A DNA stretch of 10,545 bases from Bryobacterales bacterium (GTDB taxonomy: Bacteria; Acidobacteriota; Terriglobia; Bryobacterales; Bryobacteraceae): positions 1-10,545 of the forward strand of contig DOZZ01000105.1 in NCBI GenBank assembly GCA_003517725.1. Direction: 5' to 3'. The notes below the pieces were generated by a model, which made no database searches, was not told where the DNA came from, and saw only the letters and a program-made list of their open reading frames with translations. A program made the translations under genes and the position numbers. Positions 6,424 through 10,545 of the stretch are shown here, piece by piece. Each line of letters starts with the position of its first letter. The first letter of the stretch is position 1.

Positions 6424-6804
6424 CTTGTGCTGGATCTCTTTGGCGTTCTTCGCGTCGGGGGATATTTCCAGATAGTGCTGATAGGCTTCTTTGGCGGCCT
6501 TCTTGTCTTTGTTTTTCTCTTCGGCCTGACCGAGCTTTAGATAAGCCTCGGCTAGCGTGGGGTTCCACTTGGCGGCTTCGCGGAAGCGGTTGGCGGCCGC
6601 TTCGAACTTGCCCTTATGCAAGTAGAATTCGCCCGTCGCAATCTCTTTATTCGCCTGCAGCGGATTAAACGCGTACGTCTTCTCCTTCAGGTTTTCGTCT
6701 TCTTCAGGAGGTGCCTGCTCGGCGGGCGGCGCGGGCTTCGAGGCTTGCGCCCAAAGCGGCCTCGCGCTCATCAATAATAAAATAGCTAGCCAGGCAAACT
6801 GCAC
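6409..6804 (-). CDS. Secreted small tetratricopeptide-repeat protein (BamD-like N-terminal motif)
   Basis: The 131-residue protein starts with a signal peptide: a hydrophobic stretch LAILLL at about 6-11 and a likely signal peptidase I site after WAQA (about residue 21). A Pro/Glu-rich linker follows. Two TPR-like helix pairs come next (about 52-83 and 86-117), including NKEIATGEFYLHKGKFEAA and AEAYLKLGQAEEKNKDKKAA. The first repeat resembles the opening of BamD/YfiO-type proteins, but the protein is far too short for BamD and has no lipobox Cys. It is probably a periplasmic interaction module of unknown partner. The GTG start at 6804 is the only one that keeps the signal peptide, since a TAA lies four codons upstream. 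The TAG stop (6409-6411) falls inside the right arm of the hairpin at 6378-6423. The gene diverges from uvrC with a 13-bp gap. Confidence 0.82.
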   Translation of the reverse strand: MQFAWLAILLLMSARPLWAQASKPAPPAEQAPPEEDENLKEKTYAFNPLQANKEIATGEFYLHKGKFEAAANRFREAAKWNPTLAEAYLKLGQAEEKNKDKKAAKEAYQHYLEISPDAKNAKEIQHKISRL

Positions 6805-6817
6805 AATTCCAGTTTAA

Positions 6818-8644
6818 ATGAACATCCAGATCTCCGACGCGCTGCGCGAAAAAGCCGGCCAACTGCCGCTCGCGCCCGGAGTGTATCTGTACCGCGACGG
6901 CGCCGGTCGCGTGATTTATGTCGGCAAAGCCAAGATCCTGCGGCACCGCGTGCGCAGCTACTTCCTCGAAGACAAGCTGGGCGATGCCAAGACCGGCTCG
7001 CTTATCGCCGAGGCGCGCGACGTCGAATACATCCTGGTCGACAACGAAAAAGAGGCGCTGGCGCTCGAAAACAACCTGATCAAGCAGCACAAGCCGCGCT
7101 TCAACGTATTGCTGCGGGATGACAAAACTTACCCATATGTAAAACTTACCGGCGAACGTTACCCACGTGTATACGTTACTCGCCGTCTGCGCAAAGACGG
7201 CTCCACCTATTTCGGCCCCTATTTCCCCGGCAATCTGGCGCATCGCCTGGTTCACTTCATCCACCGCCATTTCCTGGTCCCCTCCTGCAAAGTGGACCTC
7301 ACGCGGTATCACCCGAAGCCCTGCCTGCAGTACCACATTCACCGCTGCCAGGGCCCCTGTGTCGAAGGCTTGACGACCGACGAAGCCTACAGCCGCGCGG
7401 TAAAGGAAGTGCGCCTGTTTCTGGAGGGCCGCCACACCGACCTGGCACGTGAATTAAAGCGCCGCATGGCCGACGCCGCCGCTAACGAGCGCTATGAGGA
7501 GGCCGGCGGCATCCGCGACCTGCTCTCCACCGTGGAGGAGATCGAGCAGCGCCAGAAAGTAGCGGCCGCCAGCGGCGAGGACGTCGACATTTTCTCCTGC
7601 TACGCCGAGCCGCCGCTGATCGCGGTGAACCTCTTCCATCTGCGCAACGGGCAAATTGTGGATCGCCGCGAATTCTTCTGGGAAGACCAGCCGGAGTTCA
7701 GTGAACCCGAATTCTTCTCCTCGCTGCTGCTGCAGATCTATCTGGACCAGCAGTACGTGCCGGCCGGCATCCACGTGCCAGTGGATTTCGAAGACCGCGA
7801 GACGCTGGAAGAGCTGCTTACCGAAAAGCGCGGGCGCAAAGTCGAGATCAATACGCCGCAGCGCGGCCAGAAGAAGGCTTTCCTCAACCTCGCGCAAACC
7901 AACGCCAAGCACAGCTTCGACGCGCGTTTTCGAGTGCTGAAGCCGTCGATGGTGGCGATCCAAACAGCTCTACAGGACGCGCTGAACCTGCCCGAACCGC
8001 CGCGCCGCATCGAGTGCTTCGACATCTCGCACATCCAGGGCACCGACAAAGTGGCGAGCATGGTGGTGTGGGAAGACGGCCGCATGAAGAAGTCCGACTA
8101 CCGCAAGTTCATCATCCGCACGGTAGAGGGCAACGACGACTTCGCCAGCATGCGCGAAGTGGTCACGCGCCGTTACGCGAGGGTGCTGGAAGAAGAGCAG
8201 ACCATGCCCGGCCTGATCCTGATCGACGGCGGCCTGGGGCAGTTGCACGCGGCGGCCGGCGCGCTCGAATCGATCGGCGTCATCAACCAGCCCCTGGCAT
8301 CAATCGCCAAGCGCGAAGAGATCATCTACGTGCTGGGCCAGGAGCATGAACCCTGCGTACTCGACCGTTTCTCGCCGCTGCTGCACCTGATCCAATCGAT
8401 CCGCGACGAGGCGCACCGTTTCGCCGTCACGTTCCACCGCACGCGCCGCAACGCCGTCCGGCTGGTGTCGGAACTAGACCAGATCCCCGGCGTGGGCGAA
8501 AAAACGCGGACGCGGCTGTTGAAAGAGATGGGCAGCTCGGACCGCGTGCGGCAGGCGTCGGAGGAAGAACTAGCGGCGCTAGTGGGCAAAGCGGTGGCGC
8601 GCAAGGTGAAGGCGTTCTACGCGAGAGCTTCCGGTCTCTCTTGA
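6818..8644 (+). CDS. uvrC: UvrABC excinuclease subunit C
   Basis: The 608-residue protein makes both incisions in nucleotide excision repair after damage recognition by UvrA/UvrB. Domains in order: GIY-YIG nuclease (about 13-98, GVYLY and VIYVGKAK, with conserved Glu near 84); a cysteine cluster C157, C169, C177, C181 whose 12/8/4 spacing equals the [4Fe-4S] ligands of E. coli UvrC; a UVR motif that binds UvrB (about 207-242); the RNase H-like 3'-terminal nuclease core (FDISHIQGTDKVASMVVWEDG from 401, D402, LIDGG with D470, TFHRTRR with H540); and a C-terminal helix-hairpin-helix (about 550-600, IPGVGEKTR). All expected elements are present and length is normal. No Shine-Dalgarno is visible before the ATG at 6818, and the start is only 13 bp from the divergent TPR start, so its promoter must lie within that gene (AT-rich 6771-6785 is a candidate). 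Confidence 0.98.
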   Translation: MNIQISDALREKAGQLPLAPGVYLYRDGAGRVIYVGKAKILRHRVRSYFLEDKLGDAKTGSLIAEARDVEYILVDNEKEALALENNLIKQHKPRFNVLLRDDKTYPYVKLTGERYPRVYVTRRLRKDGSTYFGPYFPGNLAHRLVHFIHRHFLVPSCKVDLTRYHPKPCLQYHIHRCQGPCVEGLTTDEAYSRAVKEVRLFLEGRHTDLARELKRRMADAAANERYEEAGGIRDLLSTVEEIEQRQKVAAASGEDVDIFSCYAEPPLIAVNLFHLRNGQIVDRREFFWEDQPEFSEPEFFSSLLLQIYLDQQYVPAGIHVPVDFEDRETLEELLTEKRGRKVEINTPQRGQKKAFLNLAQTNAKHSFDARFRVLKPSMVAIQTALQDALNLPEPPRRIECFDISHIQGTDKVASMVVWEDGRMKKSDYRKFIIRTVEGNDDFASMREVVTRRYARVLEEEQTMPGLILIDGGLGQLHAAAGALESIGVINQPLASIAKREEIIYVLGQEHEPCVLDRFSPLLHLIQSIRDEAHRFAVTFHRTRRNAVRLVSELDQIPGVGEKTRTRLLKEMGSSDRVRQASEEELAALVGKAVARKVKAFYARASGLS

Positions 8645-8685
8645 GGCAACCAGGCCCTATACCGTTGGAATGGCATCGTGCCGCC

Positions 8686-8703
8686 GACTGTCACGACAAT
8701 GTC
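8686..8703. promoter_or_regulatory. Candidate operator upstream of the toxin-antitoxin pair
   Basis: The alternating half-sites TGTC (8689-8692), GACA (8695-8698) and TGTC (8700-8703) form two overlapping short inverted repeats. TGGCATC is also directly repeated at 8671-8677 and 8704-8710, and GGCA-TCG-TGCC (8672-8682) is another small inverted repeat. A TATGAAT box at 8716-8722 could be the -10. Clusters of short symmetric sites are what an RHH antitoxin/toxin complex usually binds for conditional autoregulation, but the exact operator is an inference. Confidence 0.35.
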
Positions 8704-8731
8704 TGGCATCCATGGTATGAATAAAGAGCAC

Positions 8732-8737
8732 GGGGAG
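8732..8737 (+). promoter_or_regulatory. Strong Shine-Dalgarno GGGGAG for the antitoxin
   Basis: GGGGAG lies 8 bases before the ATG at 8746. It is the clearest ribosome-binding site in the window and fixes the antitoxin start. Strong translation of the antitoxin with weaker coupled translation of the toxin is the usual TA arrangement. Confidence 0.7.
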
Positions 8738-8745
8738 AGACAATC

Positions 8746-9033
8746 ATGGCGCATTCTGAAACCCGCAACGAGAAGCTCGACCTCCGGCTGACGCCTTCGG
8801 CCAAACGGACGCTGCAGACGGCCGCCCGGGCCGCCCAGCGTTCCGTCAGCGAATTCGTGTTGGAGAGCGCTCTCGCCCGTGCCGAAGAAACTTTGCCCGA
8901 TCGCCAGCGCTTTGGCTTGAGCGCCGCGCAATGGGAAGCCTTTCAGAAGGCTTTATCCACGCCTCCCCGCCCCTCGCGCCTCTTAGCGAAACTTTTCAAG
9001 GAGCCCAGCGTATTTGAGCGCGGCGGTGCGTGA
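8746..9033 (+). CDS. DUF1778 (TacA-type) ribbon-helix-helix antitoxin
   Basis: The 95-residue protein starts with an RHH DNA-binding domain: strand KLDLRLTP (10-17), helix A to about 30, then SVSEFVLESALARAEE (33-48) as helix B. The C-terminal tail, FGLSAAQWEAFQKAL plus a PPRPSRLLAKLF segment, is the toxin-neutralising region typical of DUF1778 antitoxins paired with GNAT toxins. Family members bind and mask the acetyltransferase active site and, with the toxin, repress their own promoter. The ATG at 8746 is supported by the GGGGAG site upstream. The TGA stop (9031-9033) overlaps the GTG start of the next gene (GTGA), the usual coupled arrangement. The pair sits alone between uvrC and a convergent MFS gene, fitting a small horizontally movable module. 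Confidence 0.92.
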   Translation: MAHSETRNEKLDLRLTPSAKRTLQTAARAAQRSVSEFVLESALARAEETLPDRQRFGLSAAQWEAFQKALSTPPRPSRLLAKLFKEPSVFERGGA

Positions 9034-9521
9034 CTCCGCTTCGGATTGAAAAGCTGCAGCGCAGCCACGCGGTTGATGAATTCGATTGTGGCCGCGAGGT
9101 TCTCAACCGATTTCTCCAGCGTTATGCGTTCCCAAACCAGCAGGCCGGCGCTTCTCAAACCTACGTCGCCCTAACCGGCGAGACCGTCGTCGGTTACTAC
9201 ACCTTGGTCGTCGGCCAGGTAGAATATGCCGCTGCTCACCCGCGCCTAATCAAGGGCCTCGCACGGCATCCCGTTCCCATCATGCTCCTCGCCCGTCTGG
9301 CTATTGCGGCACCCTGGCAGGGACAAGGCCTCGGATCCGGGTTGCTCAAGGACGCCATGCAGCGCACGCTCCAGGCCGCCGGCATCGCTGGCATTCGTGC
9401 TTTCGCGGTTCACGCCAACGACGACGATGCGCGGGCCTTTTACGAGCACTTTGGCTTCAGCTCGCTGCCGAGCGACCCCTGCCATCTCTTCCGTCTGCTC
9501 AAGGACATTCGCGCCCGCTGA
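9030..9521 (+). CDS. GNAT acetyltransferase toxin (TacT/AtaT-like)
   Basis: The 163-residue protein is a GCN5-type N-acetyltransferase. It shows FDCGREVLNRFLQRYA (18-33), the 'F.cG...Ln.fl...A' start of TacT-type toxins. It also has LARLAIAAPWQGQGLGSGLL (87-106) with the acetyl-CoA pyrophosphate loop Q-G-Q-G-L-G, and ARAFYEHFGF (134-143) with the likely catalytic Y138. Relatives acetylate the amino group of aminoacyl-tRNAs and stop translation until neutralised by the DUF1778 antitoxin encoded upstream. All key residues are present, so the toxin looks active. The GTG start at 9030 overlaps the antitoxin stop, implying translational coupling. The TGA stop is five bases from the convergent MFS stop. 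Which tRNA is modified cannot be read from the sequence. Confidence 0.92.
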   Translation: MTPLRIEKLQRSHAVDEFDCGREVLNRFLQRYAFPNQQAGASQTYVALTGETVVGYYTLVVGQVEYAAAHPRLIKGLARHPVPIMLLARLAIAAPWQGQGLGSGLLKDAMQRTLQAAGIAGIRAFAVHANDDDARAFYEHFGFSSLPSDPCHLFRLLKDIRAR

Positions 9522-9526
9522 ACTTG

Positions 9527-10545
9527 CTATTTAGCGCCCTCACACTCGATCGGCTGGCGTACCAGCAGCAAATACGCCGCCGCCGAAAGTAGGCTCAGCC
9601 CGGCACTCAACAGCAAAGCTTGCGAGAAGCTGCCCGTGCGCTGCACCATCAGCCCGGTCACCGCCGGGGCGAGCGCGCCGCCCAGGTAGCCCCCGCAATT
9701 CTGAATGGAACCGAGCGACGCGGTGTACTGGCTGGGCGCGGCAATCGGGACGGTAGCCCATGCCGCGCTGCTAGCGATATAAATCAGGAACAGCGAAACC
9801 GAAATGAAAGCGAGCGCCACGGCGTTCGATTGCGCCAATACGGTTCCCACGGTGCACAACGAAATGCCGCACAGAGCGAGGGAGACCAGCAGTTTACGGC
9901 CCGCCATCGGTGTCCATCCACGCCGGGTGAAGTAGTCGCAGAGCCAGCCGCCCGCCACCGCTCCGACGCAGCCGAAGAAGTAGGGGATGGCGGCCACCAG
10001 TCCCACGCGCGCCACGCTCATGTGGCGTTCGTGTTCCAGGTAGTACGGCAACCAGCCGGTGTATAGCCAAAGCGTATAGACCGTCCCAAAGAAGCCGGCG
10101 ATCATGCCCCACGTAGTTCTGTGAGCGAACAGTTGCTTCCATTCGGCGAACGATGGCGGACGCAAGGTGGCATTCTCGTCGCCCTCCGTCAGGTAGCGCA
10201 GCTCGTCTTCACTGAGGCGCACCTCCGCGGGATCGCGGTGAATGCTCCACCACACAAACGCCAGCACCACCCCCGCCGCGCCGACAATGAAAAACATCCA
10301 GCGCCAGCTCAGCCGCAGCATCAGGAACGTCAGCAACGGGACCGCGATGAAGTTGCCCAGCGACGAGGCCGATTGCAGAAGACCGGTGGCGAACCCCCGC
10401 TCGCGAATGCCAAACCAATCCCGCACCACGCGCGCTCCGCCGGGAAACAGGGGTGCTTCGCCGACGCCCAGCGCAAAACGCGCCGCGATGAAGACTCCGA
10501 AACCAGTGACCAGTCCGCCAGCCGCTTGCGCCACCGACCAGCTGA
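9527..10545 (-). CDS. MFS transporter, anion:cation symporter (ACS)-like, N-terminus outside window
   Basis: The frame is open to the right edge, so the gene is partial: about 338 codons are visible and roughly 90-100 N-terminal codons (about three helices) are missing compared with ~430-residue ACS transporters. ARFALGVGEAPLFPGGARVVRDWF is the helix 4 region signature of hexuronate/galactonate/phthalate-type symporters. It is followed by ERGFATGL and the hydrophilic central loop HRDPAEVRLSEDELRYL between the two six-helix halves. The second half contains GGWLCDYFTRRG, the repeated A-like motif, and SLGSIQNCGGYLGGALAP. It probably imports an organic acid or sugar acid with protons or sodium; the substrate is not determinable. 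The GTG at 10534 is an internal codon, not the likely start, because the upstream residues continue the helix. Stop TAG is at 9527-9529. Confidence 0.9.
   Translation of the reverse strand, partial: SWSVAQAAGGLVTGFGVFIAARFALGVGEAPLFPGGARVVRDWFGIRERGFATGLLQSASSLGNFIAVPLLTFLMLRLSWRWMFFIVGAAGVVLAFVWWSIHRDPAEVRLSEDELRYLTEGDENATLRPPSFAEWKQLFAHRTTWGMIAGFFGTVYTLWLYTGWLPYYLEHERHMSVARVGLVAAIPYFFGCVGAVAGGWLCDYFTRRGWTPMAGRKLLVSLALCGISLCTVGTVLAQSNAVALAFISVSLFLIYIASSAAWATVPIAAPSQYTASLGSIQNCGGYLGGALAPAVTGLMVQRTGSFSQALLLSAGLSLLSAAAYLLLVRQPIECEGAK

Noticed and set aside
6704..7435. 243-codon minus-strand open frame overlapping the uvrC start
   Set aside because: It lies antisense to the highly conserved UvrC N-terminal domains and also overlaps the TPR signal peptide; no family resemblance.
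9511..9537. Possible terminator between the convergent GNAT and MFS genes
   Set aside because: CGCTGAA and TTTAGCG can form a 7-bp stem with a G-T pair, but the stem is weak, lies within coding ends and has no T-run.

Overview
This 10.5 kb window is GC-rich, chromosomal and bacterial. Gene order and protein style (PfkB-type sugar kinase, MurJ, COG1579 coiled-coil/zinc-ribbon protein, secreted TPR protein with a BamD-like start, M20 dipeptidase, UvrC) suggest an Acidobacteriota-like soil bacterium, perhaps close to Solibacter/Bryobacter. That placement is an inference from general resemblance; no rRNA or marker search was possible. No phage, plasmid, IS element, CRISPR array, tRNA or rRNA is visible, and no stretch longer than 300 bases lacks a gene.

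Layout. Positions 1-150 hold a degenerate CCTTGGC tandem array. From 3546 leftwards to 199 runs a tightly packed minus-strand operon: PfkB-family kinase, then murJ (stop and start share one base, TGATG), then a coiled-coil zinc-ribbon protein (one base after the murJ stop). Divergent from it, only 34 bp away, is an EamA transporter (3581-4516). An AT-rich leader with an inverted repeat, a good -10 box and a hairpin (4522-4572) precedes a small ribbon-helix-helix protein (4673-4945). An M20 metallopeptidase (4992-6371) follows on the same strand. A 20-bp stem with one 2-nt bulge (6378-6423) lies at the convergent end of the M20 gene and a secreted TPR protein (6409-6804, minus), and it contains the TPR stop codon. 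uvrC (6818-8644) diverges from the TPR gene with a 13-bp gap. Downstream of uvrC is a toxin-antitoxin pair: a DUF1778 RHH antitoxin and a GNAT acetyltransferase toxin (8746-9521, GTGA overlap). The window ends inside a minus-strand MFS transporter of the ACS type (9527-10545, N-terminus cut off).

Functionally this is mostly housekeeping: cell-wall precursor flipping, sugar phosphate metabolism, peptide turnover, nucleotide excision repair and transport. The accessory parts are the TacAT-like module and the orphan RHH gene with its structured leader. I see no clear undescribed multi-gene system. The best leads are the RHH leader architecture, the hairpin that supplies a stop codon, and the CCTTGGC array.
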